Source: Guillardia theta CCMP2712 (taxonomy: Eukaryota > Cryptophyceae > Pyrenomonadales > Geminigeraceae). From it: 32,867 nt of DNA. The stretch spans positions 654,143 to 687,009 of the forward strand of contig NW_005434653.1 in the NCBI RefSeq assembly GCF_000315625.1, in the 5' to 3' direction. Shown in pieces: positions 9,021 to 19,531 of the stretch (positions are counted from its first letter, which is position 1; each line of letters starts with the position of its first letter). A program made the position numbers and the translations under genes. The notes below the pieces were generated by a model. It had not been told where the DNA came from, searched no databases, and saw only the letters and a list, made by a program, of their open reading frames with translations.

Positions 9021-10511
9021 TCAATTCGTTTTCTCTTTGCATGCAAAGTCACTCACCCTCTCTTGGGTGAATTCGAGCTTCACGTCCTCCAGCAGCTCTC
9101 GGGCTGCCTTGGAGTTCTTCTGCGAGTCTTCGCTCATGATCTGCTGCAGCCTCGCCATCATCTCCTCGTGCACTTGTAGCCCGCAGAGCTCAAACAGCGC
9201 CTCCGCCACCGCCTGCGGCTTCGCCACCATCTCGTCGTACTTGAGGGAGCGGATCCACCCGTCGCTCTTGTGCAGCAAGTCCAGCCCCCAGCGCATCATG
9301 CTCGTCCAGAACACGCAGACGTCCATGGCTGGCGCGTGCATGGTGCGACAGAAGCCGAGCGAGGTCAGCCAGGCGAGACGTCGCGGCACCAGCGCGAACC
9401 AGCGCCATCGCATCTGCCAGCACTGCCTCCAGAGCGCGTGATCGCGAGAGCTGCGCATGCTCACCCATAGGAGGACGAGCTGGTCCTTGAGCGAGTAGAG
9501 CCGCCAGTGTGGCTTGAGCTTCTCAACATAGGGATCGTTGTTGATGCTGAAGGTCTTGAAGAAGGAGGCGACAGAGGGCTTAGCATCGCGATAGAGAAAG
9601 ATTGCCTTGGAATCCGGGAACGAATCGCGGAAGGTTTCAGCCTTCAGGAGCGTGTAAGGAACCGGTGAGGACGAGGAGAGAAGAGTAAAGGAGAGGAGAG
9701 GAGAGGAGAGGAGAGGAGAGGAGAGAGGATTTACCAAGCACATTGATGTCGTGATGGTCTTGATACAGACTACTTGCTGCCCTATGAAGTCCTTAAGCAT
9801 CAACTTCGTTACGGCCTCCATCAGTTGCCGCGTATCCTTTCTGCCATAATCGCCACAATCCGGGCGGGCATGCGAGGGAGCGAGGAGGCGAGACAAGTTG
9901 AAGAGCGCGGCAGGCTCGGAGATGGTCACCACGCTCGGGTGAAGGTGAAGCAGCTGCGTGAGGAGCGTCGAGCCGCATCGCCCCGGGCTCCAGATCATGA
10001 CGATGCGACATGAGGGAGGAGGCAGATGCTGGGCCACTCGGAGGACTTTGCTGATGGGAACCGAAATGTGAGCTATCGCTTGATCGCTCTGTGCGATCGC
10101 AAAGAAGGGGAACTGCTTCGGGTCATAAAGGTTCAGCCCTGGCTTGGTGATCATGAACTGAACATGCGTAAAGAATTGACCCCTTCCGAGCTCGCCACTC
10201 CCGAAGCCATGGATAGTGACGTTGCGCCTCTTCAACAAGCTGCGAAAGGTCTCTTCAGAAATTTCCATTTCGATGGGAGCGAAGCGAGAGGATTTCGCTT
10301 CCTTGACCCTGGAAATCCATCGTTCAAGCTTGGATGCAGACAGCACCCTCATTCCTTCCCACGACGTCACGTGCAACACGATCTTCTCCTTGTCCCGTCT
10401 CCCTCTAGCCACCTGCGCCTGCATGCGCCTCCATCCCACCATCGCCACCACCGTCGCCGCCCCCACCGCTACCCATCTTAGCATGACAAGGAGCAGGCAG
10501 AATCCGAACAT
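9021..10511 (-). CDS. Membrane-anchored sulfotransferase-like protein
   Basis: This is a probable PAPS-dependent sulfotransferase of the Golgi type. Residues 2-27 form a hydrophobic signal anchor with few charges before it, and a basic stem (RRMQAQVARGRRDKEK) follows, as in type II membrane enzymes. The 5'-phosphosulfate loop is clear at 175-182 (SPGRCGST, within IWSPGRCGSTLLTQLL). The 3'-phosphate site appears later as AIFLYRDAKPSVASF. The reading frame is open over 496 codons. However, 9734-9642 has a GTAAAT donor, a long CTCTC tract and an AAG acceptor, and it is 93 nt, a multiple of three. It is probably an intron, giving a 465-aa product (TSMCL joined to AETFRDSF). The acceptor substrate is unknown; a carbohydrate is a guess from family. 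The start at 10511 is the first ATG and places the anchor at the N-terminus. Confidence 0.82.
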   Translation of the reverse strand: MFGFCLLLVMLRWVAVGAATVVAMVGWRRMQAQVARGRRDKEKIVLHVTSWEGMRVLSASKLERWISRVKEAKSSRFAPIEMEISEETFRSLLKRRNVTIHGFGSGELGRGQFFTHVQFMITKPGLNLYDPKQFPFFAIAQSDQAIAHISVPISKVLRVAQHLPPPSCRIVMIWSPGRCGSTLLTQLLHLHPSVVTISEPAALFNLSRLLAPSHARPDCGDYGRKDTRQLMEAVTKLMLKDFIGQQVVCIKTITTSMCLVNPLSSPLLSSPLLSFTLLSSSSPVPYTLLKAETFRDSFPDSKAIFLYRDAKPSVASFFKTFSINNDPYVEKLKPHWRLYSLKDQLVLLWVSMRSSRDHALWRQCWQMRWRWFALVPRRLAWLTSLGFCRTMHAPAMDVCVFWTSMMRWGLDLLHKSDGWIRSLKYDEMVAKPQAVAEALFELCGLQVHEEMMARLQQIMSEDSQKNSKAARELLEDVKLEFTQERVSDFACKEKTN

Positions 10512-10724
10512 GACCCTCCCCCTTCCCCACTAAGTACCCACCCCTCTACCAAGTACCCACCCCTTCCATATCATGACCACCCCTGCAAAGCCCTCTCGCT
10601 CTATTTCGAGTGAATGACCTACCCCGGTACTCCCTAGGCCAGCAGCTGGGCCCGCCTCGGACTCAACTCTGAGGCAGACTCGACAACCTTGCTTTCTCCC
10701 ATGCTTGTGGAACCGGTCTGAACA
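10512..10724. other. Divergent promoter spacer with C-rich AGTACCC motifs
   Basis: This short spacer lies between the divergent sulfotransferase and WW/J genes. AAGTACCCACCCC occurs twice in quick succession at about 10534-10565, and CCCCGGTACTCC occurs near 10622. The same vocabulary recurs in four other spacers of the window. No gene is seen. Confidence 0.6.
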
Positions 10725-13700
10725 TGCAGGGGCGAGGAGGAGGAGGAGGAGGAGGAGGAGGAGGAGGAGGACGGGGGAAAGAAGCGCGAGGAAAAGGGGA
10801 AGGATGCGAACGAAGAAGAGGATTCGCTCATCATGGGCGAATAGCTGTTCTCAGATGCGGCAAAGGTGGTCGAGGACGAGAGCAGCTAGCTCTCGCATTT
10901 GGACTCTCTCTCCTCGCAGTAGAGGGAGGAGTGGGAGGAAGGTGGGAGGCAGGTCGGTCAATCTCATGGAGAAACGACATCTGTTGCTGCTCTCGCCGAG
11001 GAGTTGTAGAGGAAGCACCGATTCACAGGTCACAAAGAAGCGTCTGGTTGGAGGTAGACAGGGGGCGCGAGCAAGGTGGAGGTGGAGGATTATTGCTGGA
11101 CAGGAGGAGGGGCGGGGGAGACGCGGCATGCCTGGAAGGTGAAGGTCAAACCAGAGCAGATGAAGAGCCTCAACGACATGGACGCAGGTAGCGAAAGGAA
11201 TGAGCGCGTGGACGCGTGGGAGCAGCATGTGTCGAAACGATTCGGACGCAAGTACTGGTTCAACAAGGTGAGGCCTCGCGTGTTGTCGGGTCGCTAAGAG
11301 CTGGTGAAGCTGACAGGAGAAACAAGATGGAAGGCTCCTCGACAAGAGGATGAGAACCCCAGGAAGAAAGCGAGAACCTCAAGCGATGAGGCCAAGGAGG
11401 AGATGGCTCGCAACCAGTCGCTGGATCGTGAGTCGACGGTGAACGAGGAGAGCTCTTGGCTCCTGCCGTCAACCGAGCTCTTCGAGCAGTTGAATCACTA
11501 CCAGAAGAAGCTGTGCTGCCATGCTCGCGCCTCGAGCTTCGCTGACTTGCTCCTGTCAGGCGAGGGGAGGGCATCACCGAGACCAACCAGACAGGTGCGT
11601 CCATCGCCTTGTCTCCTCTCCTGGCGGCTCCTGACACCGGAGGCTTAAGGGGTGTGGAAGCTTCACTTCTCGAGGAGCCGAGGTCAGCACTTCTGGTTCA
11701 ACAAGGTGACGCCAGCCCGCTGCCTCTCGTCGCTCACGCCTGCAGGTGACGGGGGAGGCTCGTTGGAATCATCCCAACGAGACCTTCTCCAGCCCTCTCG
11801 CAAACAGCTCGGAGCTGCTCAACGGGACGGAAGCAGAGGCTGAGCAAGACACGTGCGATGCCTGCCATGGCTTGTCGGCATGTACATGATTGAAATGTGC
11901 AGAGAGGTTGGGATAGGATCTCTGGGACGCGCAAAGAGCTCCAGGAAGACTGTGCGGGAGAGCTCTGAGGAAGCGGACAGGAGAGATGACTCAGAGGAGA
12001 GCAGCAAGGAAGCAGCCAAGGGAGAGAGCTGGAACGAGGCTCGAGAGACATGGCGTGGGGCTTTCGGGCTGAAGCAGCCTGGCAGATGAGGATGCGAGAA
12101 GTTATGGAAGCGAAGGCTCGTGCGGGGGATGCGCAAGGGTGCAAGTTCGAACCTCTCAGCAAAGTGTTCGAGGAAGCGCTTGGAAACCTCAAGCAGGTGC
12201 TTCACTTTCCTCCTCCATCGATTTTTGACTGTATGGGGTAAGGAGAGCGAAAGACCAGAAGTGCATCTGCGCGAGCGAGCGCGAGCAGCGATGGGTAGGA
12301 GGTGAACGTAGCGAGACTGGCTGACTCTCGTCCCGCAGAAGCTTTCAACCCTATAAGAGACGCTCAGGTGCGAGTCCTCCGGACCCTCTCGATCCTCCTC
12401 GAGTTACTCTGCTGACAGTACGGAGCTTTCATCGGCCCCGAGCTTGGCCCGACCTTCATGAGACGGTGATGACAGCCAGCGCAACTGCGAGTGACTTTGA
12501 GCAGAGTGTCAAGCACCGCGCCTATCGCAGAAGGAGCGAAGATTTACTTCGACTCGGACCACAAAGAGTTTGAAAAGTACAAGGAGAAAGCCAAGGTGCC
12601 GCCTCGCCTCTCCTGCCTTTGTCACCCTGCTGCTCCAGGCGATCGCCAAGCTGAATGGAGGATTCTTCCATCGGACGTGAGGAGGAGGAGGGGAGAGAGT
12701 GGGCGGGGGGGGGGGTTGGGGAGGAGGAGGAGGAATCTTTCAACATGAAAGACAATCAACAGGCAATGGGACAACACGGCGCAAGCGAGGCCGGAAGCCC
12801 GCCTCCTCTGGTTCACCTGCTGGTGATCCTCCTCTTGTTTGAGAGCTCTCGATGACGTAGAGGAGCAGCAAGAGCCATCAGTTCCTCACGTCCCTCTCCG
12901 ACCTCGAGACCCAGCAAGTTCAAGAGCCCAAGATAAACTGGTCGGCGCACGTGCAGGAGGAGGTTTCATCTCAGGCCTTGCAGGTGTCCCAAGTGTGCCA
13001 AGGAGGAGAAATTCAACAAAGTTGACGAATGTGAGGGAGAGCCAAAGTCCTCCTCGTCCCTGACCCTTTGCTTCTCAGTTGGCCATCACATCGACGCGTC
13101 ATGGGCTGACTTCTTCGAGCGGGTTCGCTCGCTCCGGTCCTTTCCTCCTCCTCCTCCTCCCTGCCGATCTGGTTGACTTGTGGTGAAGACCCAAAGACTA
13201 CATGAACAACGAGGAGAGGAGTGCTGAGGCTCAAGCAAGACTCTTCCAGAAGGCTCGCGAGCAGGCATGCTGCATCTCGCCGCCTCATCCTCGACTTCCT
13301 TCTCCTTCTCCTGCTTCTGCTGCTCGTCCTCCTCCTCCTTCCCCAACATCCTCTTCAAAATCGTATTCCCTCCTCGTCAGTCTCTTCGCCATGAGCCTTC
13401 ACGTACCTGCCCTGGCTTTGCCTCCAACTCCCTCCATCATGCTTCCCTTGTCTTTTTGTTTGACCTCCAGCCTCCGCAGATTCAGAGCGACGACTTCAAC
13501 CTGGAGGACTTTTGGAAGGACGAGGAGGTGCTGCTGCTGGCCCCCTTCACCTCTAATCCTCTGCTAGACCGACTTCAAACCGTTTCCCAAACCTTCTTCG
13601 GATCAGCAGATGCCAAAGCCAGCCATGTGCGCACGAGGAGGAGGAGGAGGAGGAGGAGGAGGAGGAGGAGGAGGAGGAGGAATGGGTGAAAAGCGGCTAA

Positions 13701-14045
13701 AATTGCAGCAGGCATCAGAATGAAGAGGACGTCAAGAACCTTTCACCTGGTGAGAGGTCGCAGCTCTCCTGCTCGTTTCTTACCGCCTGCTCAGTCGAAG
13801 AGGTCGAGAGGATCATGCAGGTCCTCAAGGACAAGTCCGACATTCCGGTCAGCCTGACCTGCATGCTCCTTTGCGCGTCCTCACCCGCAACTCAAGATCC
13901 ATAGCTTCACCGCTAGCGAACTCTGCCTGCTGCTGGGGATCAAAGTGGTGAGTCTTGAGGGTGATGGTGCAGGAGGATGAACTCAGCAACTGTGACAGAG
14001 CAAGATGAACGACCCTGACCTGCTGAGGAAACGCTACCGGTGATG

Positions 14046-14083
<38 letters not shown>

Positions 14084-14556
14084 GGTCTCTACCCATCACT
14101 TGACGCTCCTTCAGTCGTCTCGTTCTCATCCTCCATCCCGACAAGAACAGACACGAGAGTGCAAAGGATGCCTTCACTGCTGTGCAGCAGGTGAGCCCAA
14201 TCCCGGTTCCTTGCCACGCCTTCTCTTTCTCTTCTCTTCTCTTTCTCTTCTCTTCTCTTCTCTTCTCTTCTCTTCTCTTCTCTTCTCTTCTCTTCCTCTC
14301 TTCTCCTCTCCTCTCCCCCTCTCCTCCCTTTTCTTTCTTCTCCCCTCTGCTCTGCTCTGCTCTGCTCTGGTCTGCTCTTGTCTTGTCTTGTCTTGTCCTG
14401 TCTTGTCTTGTCTTGTCTCCCCTCGTCTTGTCCTGTCCTGTCTTGTCTCGTCTCGTCTTGTCTTGTCTTGTCTTGTCTTGTCTTGTCTTGTCTTCTGTTC
14501 TCAGCTCTCTGCAGGGTTTTGAGAATTTGGCTTCAATCTTGATGAGAAGGAAGTGA
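10725..14556 (+). CDS. WW-WW ... J-domain protein, many short exons
   Basis: I do not recognise a named family with this layout. Two WW domains are rebuilt by splicing. WW1 is split by a 42-nt intron (11268-11309): WEQHVSKRFGRKYWFNK joined to LTGETRWKAP. WW2 is split at 11706-11745: WKLHFSRSRGQHFWFNK joined to VTGEARWNHP. A charged helical middle follows (for example SDHKEFEKYKEKAK, DASWADFFERVRSLR, PKDYMNNEERSAEAQ). The C-terminal J domain comes from exons 13897-13947, 13999-14039, 14115-14190 and 14515-14556: ELCLLLGIKV, NDPDLLRKRYR, RLVLILHPDKNRHES (with the HPD tripeptide) and AFTAVQQGFENL. WW domains bind proline-rich ligands, and J domains stimulate Hsp70 ATPase. The 3' end is firm. The 5' end and exons before 11200 are uncertain; the ATG at 10725 opens into a GGA repeat and is a placeholder. 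The junction at 11594 to about 11650 does not keep frame in my model. Confidence 0.78.
13636..13682. repeat. (GGA)n trinucleotide tract
   Basis: About 15 GAG/GGA units lie between two exons of the WW/J gene, after the exon encoding DFNLEDFWKDEEVLL. A similar (GGA)n run is at 10739-10772, near the possible start of the same gene. Both are best read as intronic or untranslated, but a short poly-Glu or poly-Arg insert cannot be ruled out. Confidence 0.8.
14041..14505. repeat. Intronic (TGC)n, (TCTTC)n and (TCTTG)n arrays
   Basis: The two introns flanking the HPD-containing exon of the J domain hold microsatellites. They are about 12 TGC units at 14047-14082, a TCTTC pentamer array at about 14219-14295, and a TCTTG/TCCTG pentamer array at about 14375-14492. 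The last two fill most of the 324-nt intron 14191-14514. They are pyrimidine-rich on the coding strand. Neither array is coding. Confidence 0.9.
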
Positions 14557-15019
14557 AATGACTAAGGTGAACATTTTTCTTCTTTTGCCAAAATTCAACA
14601 AAATTTATTTATCTTGTCAAAAAATGTCCTTCTTCACCGAATTTTCTTGATCGCAACAATAAGACCACCCCACCCATTCATTTTCACTCTTTTGATGGGA
14701 ATATGACCCCTACTTGAGCGCAACGTCGGCCCCTGTTCTCTTTTGCACCCTTATCACCCAACCCCTCAGATGAAAATTTGAATTTGAAGTACCCCTGATT
14801 ATAGCCACATCTTTACTGGTGGAATACCAGGTAGTTGAAGTACCCTACCCCCTTACTTTCAATAAGACTCGTTGCAACAAGACAAGGGGGCGAGCAAACA
14901 GGGAGAGAGAGAAGAAACGAGAGAGGAGGAGGAAGAGAGAGAGAGAGAGAAGAAACGAGAGAGGAGGAGGAAGAGAGAGAGAGAGAGAAGGATTGTTTCA
15001 ACAGAAAGATTGAAGGCGA
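14557..15019. other. Spacer with A+T-rich and AGTACCC-type sequence, then GA repeat
   Basis: No gene is seen. 14570-14660 is A+T-rich. 14660-14860 carries ACCCC/AGTACCC-type words (for example GAAGTACCCTACCCCC). 14900-14992 is a purine tract in which a GAAGAAACGAGAGAGGAGGA unit repeats with a period of about 38 bp. The spacer is the likely promoter of the hydroxylase gene that starts at 15020. Confidence 0.65.
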
Positions 15020-16381
15020 ATGAATGGAAGATCAGCCTTTCTTGTCGAGGCAAGGAGCTTTCTTCGTCGATTGACCTATGGCGCACCTCGTCCTTCGCTT
15101 TCTGCTCTTGACGTACAACAGAGGAATCATATCCCTTACGCGCCATCTCCGATCGATAGACCACGAGTATCGCTGCTAGCTGAGATCCAAAACTCCCCGG
15201 GCGCTCTGTATCGCCTCCTGCGGCCCTTCCAGGAAAAGAGCGTCGACTTGACGAGGATCGAGTCTCGTCCGAGCATGCGAGGCGAGTCTGTCTTTGACAT
15301 CGCCATCGACTTCTACGGTGACATGCGGGACGATCGGATCTCCGCCGTCCTCCAAGAAGTGAAGGGCAACAGCGCTAACGTGCTCGTCCTCGACCAGAAG
15401 CTCGTCCCCTGGTTTCCCCTCCATGTCTCCGAGCTCGATGCCATTGCCACCCGCACACTCGACGCAGGAGCGGAGCTGAAGAGCGATCATCCGGGGTTCC
15501 ATGACGCGACTTACAGGCAGAGGAGGCAGATGATCGCAAGTCTGGCCAACCAGCACAAGCATGGGAGCCTGCCACCCCTGCTGGAGTACACGGAGGAGGA
15601 AATAGCGACTTGGCGCACAGTATACGACAACTTGGAGCCGATGACGAACAAGTTCGCGTGCAGGCAGTACCTGGACATCGTCGCTGAGATGCGGAGTGAA
15701 GGAGTTGTGACTCGAGATCGCATACCACAGCAACGAGACGTCTCGGCTTTCCTCGAGGAGAAGACTGGCTTCACTGTCCGCCCTGTCGCTGGCCTCCTTT
15801 CCTCCCGCGACTTCCTCAACGGCCTCGCCTTCCGCACGTTCTTCAGCACCCAGTACATGCGCCATCACTCGCTTCCTCTCTACACCCCCGAGCCTGACCT
15901 CTGCCACGAGATCATCGGGCACGCCCCCATGTTCGCAGACCCGGACTTCGCCGACTTCTCGCAGGCCATCGGGCTTGCCTCCCTCGGGGCGTCGGAGGAG
16001 GACGTGAAGCGGCTTGCCACCTGCTACTGGTTCTCCGTTGAGTTCGGGCTCTGCCGGGAGGAAGGCGAGGTGAAGGCGTACGGGGCGGGCCTGCTGTCAT
16101 CTTTTGGCGAGCTGGAGTATGCATGCTCGCCCACGAGACCAGCTGGAGGAAAGCTGGAGGCTCCTGCCATCGAGGCATGGGACCCCTGGGTGGCTGCTCA
16201 TCGGAGTTACCCGATCACTGAGTACCAGCCAACCTACTTCTGTGCTGAGAGCCTCCAAGAAGCCAAGGAGAGGATGCGAGACTTCTGCGAGCAAGGCCTC
16301 AAGCGCCCTTTCCATGCTCGCTTCCACGAGCTCTCGCAGTCTGTTTGGGTGGATCGAAACGTCGCGCGATCGCCTCCTTGA
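15020..16381 (+). CDS. Phenylalanine-4-hydroxylase-like aromatic amino acid hydroxylase, single exon
   Basis: This is a pterin- (or folate-) dependent iron hydroxylase, most likely converting L-Phe to L-Tyr with O2. The product is 453 aa, close to the animal enzyme. Residues 1-45 are Arg- and Ser-rich and suit an organelle transit peptide (inference). An ACT regulatory domain follows at about 50-125 (LAEIQNSPGALYRLLRPF, TRIESRPS). The catalytic domain starts near 155 (HPGFHDATYRQRR). Iron ligands are His296 and His301 in PEPDLCHEIIGHAPMFAD and Glu341 in CYWFSVEFGLCRE. Other core motifs are GFTVRPVAGLLSSRDFLNGL, RTFFSTQYMRH and AYGAGLLSSFGELEYA. Phe versus Trp or Tyr as substrate is inferred from overall resemblance. 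The gene has no intron although most neighbours have many. ATG 15020 is the first Met after upstream stops. Confidence 0.93.
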   Translation: MNGRSAFLVEARSFLRRLTYGAPRPSLSALDVQQRNHIPYAPSPIDRPRVSLLAEIQNSPGALYRLLRPFQEKSVDLTRIESRPSMRGESVFDIAIDFYGDMRDDRISAVLQEVKGNSANVLVLDQKLVPWFPLHVSELDAIATRTLDAGAELKSDHPGFHDATYRQRRQMIASLANQHKHGSLPPLLEYTEEEIATWRTVYDNLEPMTNKFACRQYLDIVAEMRSEGVVTRDRIPQQRDVSAFLEEKTGFTVRPVAGLLSSRDFLNGLAFRTFFSTQYMRHHSLPLYTPEPDLCHEIIGHAPMFADPDFADFSQAIGLASLGASEEDVKRLATCYWFSVEFGLCREEGEVKAYGAGLLSSFGELEYACSPTRPAGGKLEAPAIEAWDPWVAAHRSYPITEYQPTYFCAESLQEAKERMRDFCEQGLKRPFHARFHELSQSVWVDRNVARSPP

Positions 16382-16525
16382 GGCGAAGTAAGGAGGGAGC
16401 GGACGTTATCTTTGCTAAGTGCGAGTGGAAGGAGAATGAGAGTGAGTGAGTGATAGTTTACAAGAAATTCACCAATCAGCAGCTCGAGACGAAAGTTTCT
16501 CCTGCTCCTGCACTCAAGTTCAGTC
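16382..16525. other. Short convergent spacer
   Basis: These 144 bp separate the 3' ends of the hydroxylase and the MAK16 gene. I see nothing but an AGTGAGTG run near 16440. Confidence 0.5.
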
Positions 16526-18354
16526 TCATCCGGCAGCATCCACGTCCTTCTTTACCTGCTCATACTCGATCTCCAGCCTCGCGCCTCCTTTCCTTCGCTT
16601 GGAGCTTGGCTTCTTGGTAGGAGGAGCAGGCTTGGCCTTAGAGCTTGGCCTAGAGAACATGTGAGGGGCGGGAGAAGTATAAAGGAAGCAGAGGAAGAAT
16701 AGGAGAGATCGAAGAATGCTGATAGAACGAGCAAGGAAGAGGAAGAGAGTCAAAGGAACAAAGCTACAAGGTAGAGCAAACATATGGTGCGATGGCAGCC
16801 AACATGGAGGATGCAGATCAAGCAGTAAACAGGAAGTGGGAGAAATTACTTAGCTCGCTTTCTTGGTGCTTCTTCCTCCTCCTCTGACTCCTCTGACTCC
16901 TCATCCACTCGTGCGTTTCTCCGAGTCTGACAAGATGAACGTCACGTGTCGAGGAGCAGGAGGGTCACCAGACCTTATTCTTGGAGCCCGCGTCTTCAAT
17001 GTCGTCCATATCCTCATCATCCGAGTAATCTTCGACAAACTGACAAAGAATGAGACAAGCTGCTTCATCAACCATTCCTTCTTCCACTGCTTACTTGCTT
17101 CGATCCGAATCCAAATTCCTCCTCCTCCTCTTCATCTTCATCCCAGTCCTGAGACAAAATTTCAAGGTGAATCCACAATGCACTTGTTGCGTTACCTCGT
17201 AATCCTCCTCCTCGTCTTCCTCTTCTCCTTCTCCCTCCTCCTCATCTTCGTTGTATTCCTCCTCGTCTTCGACCAGCGCCTCCTCCTGCTCCCTCCATCA
17301 GCAGACGTGATTACTTCTACCTCCTGGCACCTCATCGAGAGCGTTGGAATATTCCTTCATGGGGAAGTTGTAGATATCGCCGTACGTGCCTTCGTCTCTC
17401 TTACTTCACCTCGCACATCACTCCTGTTTCACCTGATCGCAATCGCTCCAGCAGCTCCTTCTCGATCGCTCCTTCGATGTTCGCTGCACGCAGAGCCTGA
17501 CACAGGCTTCAACGAGCATGATGTCACTGCAGCAAGTCGACCTTGGCTTCTCGGTTTCTCTCTCTCTTCTCAACTTTCTTGTGAACACCAACCAGCTTTG
17601 GCCTCACCTGTTTGAGTGTAGAGTGAGGGCCAAGAAGTTCACACAGAGGAACTAGGGAAGGAAAGGAGGGGAAGGAGGAGGGCGTCATGACAGACCTGTA
17701 GCGACAACTTTCGCATGCGGATGAGGTATTGGGTGATCTTTGTGAGACGCTGTTTGCACTTGTGCACCAGGAAGTTGGGCCAGTACCTGTCAAGGAGTCA
17801 GGGCCAGCAGGCAGACCCTCATCCCGTCACTTGAGGTGCTCGTCGATCTGCTGCAGCGCCTTGGCATAGTTCTTCGACAGCCTGATCTTCTCCCACCTGT
17901 CTCGCTTCAGCTCGACACCCAACCTCAAGGTAGTCGCACAAGTTTGCAGGGGAGTGAGCGCGCTCGATGGTCTTGATGTAGAGGATGCACTCGCCGTCCT
18001 CCTCGTGGATGGTGGCATACTGCAAGACTTTCAGGGACGATAGGCAACTTGTCGTCGCACACCTGACTGTTGGCAAGAGGACAAGACTGCCTGTTGCACA
18101 AGCCGGTCACGTTGTGCTCGTTCCTACAGAAGTTCTGTTCTTTGTCGGTCAACCTGAACGACGATCAGTGAGGCGACATGAGAGCGAGCGAGAGAAAACT
18201 TGAGGATCCTCCCCTGCTCCCCGCTCCCCTCCTTGCCCTCGCCATGTCGCCCTCTCTCACAGCCATGCTCGCTCATGCTCTCGCTGGCTCACCTCGCCTT
18301 GAAGGAGCAGAACTGCTGGTTGATGGTCTGCCAGATCACCTCGTCGACCTGCAT
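16526..18354 (-). CDS. MAK16: MAK16 ribosome biogenesis factor, 13 exons, about 329 aa
   Basis: This is a nucleolar factor for assembly of the 60S ribosomal subunit. Exons in transcription order: 18354-18293, 18153-18063, 18019-17940, 17896-17831, 17786-17696, 17607-17542, 17496-17433, 17389-17331, 17285-17196, 17148-17095, 17039-16974, 16926-16850 and 16649-16526 (990 nt, all phases agree). Diagnostic stretches: the start [123 protein letters not shown], then acidic blocks and the tail [13 protein letters not shown]. The conserved Cys residues of the N-terminal half are present. Length and order match the family. Acidic exons 9-12 are typical of nucleolar proteins. Most introns are 34-80 nt; the last is 200 nt. 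Confidence 0.96.
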
Positions 18355-19531
18355 CGCACGTGCCGTCGAACCGAAACTTTGAGACTTTGAGGGGTTGAGA
18401 ACTCTAAACTTTGAGAGTTTCAAACTTTAAAACTTTGAGACTTTGAGACTTTGAGGTCAAAATTCAGACGTTTACAGGAACTTTTGAAAGCCCTAATTAA
18501 AAATATTTTATGTTCTTTTCCTCGAACGGGGTGGGGGTGAAGATGGACCCTAACAATAATAACATGATATCTGATAATTTGTGGGTGGGGTAGGCTTTTT
18601 GTAGGGGTGATGTATTCCATTTTTAAAACTAAAAAGGACCATTGGGCAGCACTGTAGAGACTAGTGACCACCCCACCGTCTCAGGTCTTTACCGGTACCT
18701 CTGACGCCTCTCGCACCCACTACCCACATCTGATCCACTGAATCACAGTGAAAACCACCCCTACTTCAGCCCACCCCCCACGGGGCCGTTTAGCTCCAAC
18801 TTCCTGCTCCCCATTCACGTTCCCGTACCCCACCCCCGCCTTGTCCCCATCTAGCTTTATCTTTTGGAGTCTCCAAGAGGCGGTAGGGTATAAAAATATG
18901 TGGGTGGGGGTTATCTCTTGAGTACCATGTAAATAAGGAGGTGATCGAAAAGAGAGGGTGGGGTAGGCGAAATGACATAGAAGGGTGGGGTAGGGTATTA
19001 GAGGCGTATGATGATGGGATCCATGTCAAGGGAGTCACGGGAGCTGCGGGAAGAGGGTGGGGGAGACGAGCAGAGGAGAGGCGAGGAGAGCAAGAGGAGA
19101 GAGAGGGAGAGGGAGAGGGAGAAGATGGGAGAAGGTGGGAGAACAACAGACGTGCTTGAGTGGCCGGCTAGGGAAAGAACAGAATGAGGAAAGATAATCA
19201 GGGAACGAACGATAGATGGAAAAGATTCAATGAAGCGCAAGATACGACAAAATGAGTTGAGAGAAGCCAAAGAGAATAAGATTGAAGAAGTCGAGGGATG
19301 AAGGGCATGTCAAAATTGCTGAGAATAGGAGATGTTGACGTATCTGTTCTTAGAGATGAGGCCGATCGCGGAAAATCGTTAGCTCAGAGTCTGTACTAGG
19401 CTGCAAGTGTAAGAGGCTGCTAGGTCGTAACGAGGCTGAAGATTTTCAAAGGAATGTTGGGAGGAAGGAGGTCGATGTCTCTGACGACTTGCTTGATGCG
19501 CAGAAGTTGGATCGACGGAGAGTGACGGGAG
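18355..19531. other. Divergent spacer between MAK16 and the carrier gene
   Basis: I see no gene in these 1.18 kb. The parts are an ACTTTGAG repeat (18374-18455); A+T-rich sequence (18480-18600); alternating G-rich and C-rich blocks with GGGTGGGG, GGGTAGGG and ACCGGTACC words (18520-19010); a GGGAGA tract (about 19070-19140); and unique sequence up to the carrier start. Long open frames here are in low-complexity DNA. Confidence 0.6.
18374..18455. repeat. ACTTTGAG tandem/dispersed short repeat
   Basis: Eight or so copies of (A)ACTTTGAG, with spacings of 8-11 bp and point variants (ACTTTAAA, AGAGTTTCAA), lie just 5' of the MAK16 start. Because GAGAGTTTCAAACTTTAAA includes the reverse orientation, parts could pair. 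It is probably untranslated leader or promoter DNA. Confidence 0.8.
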
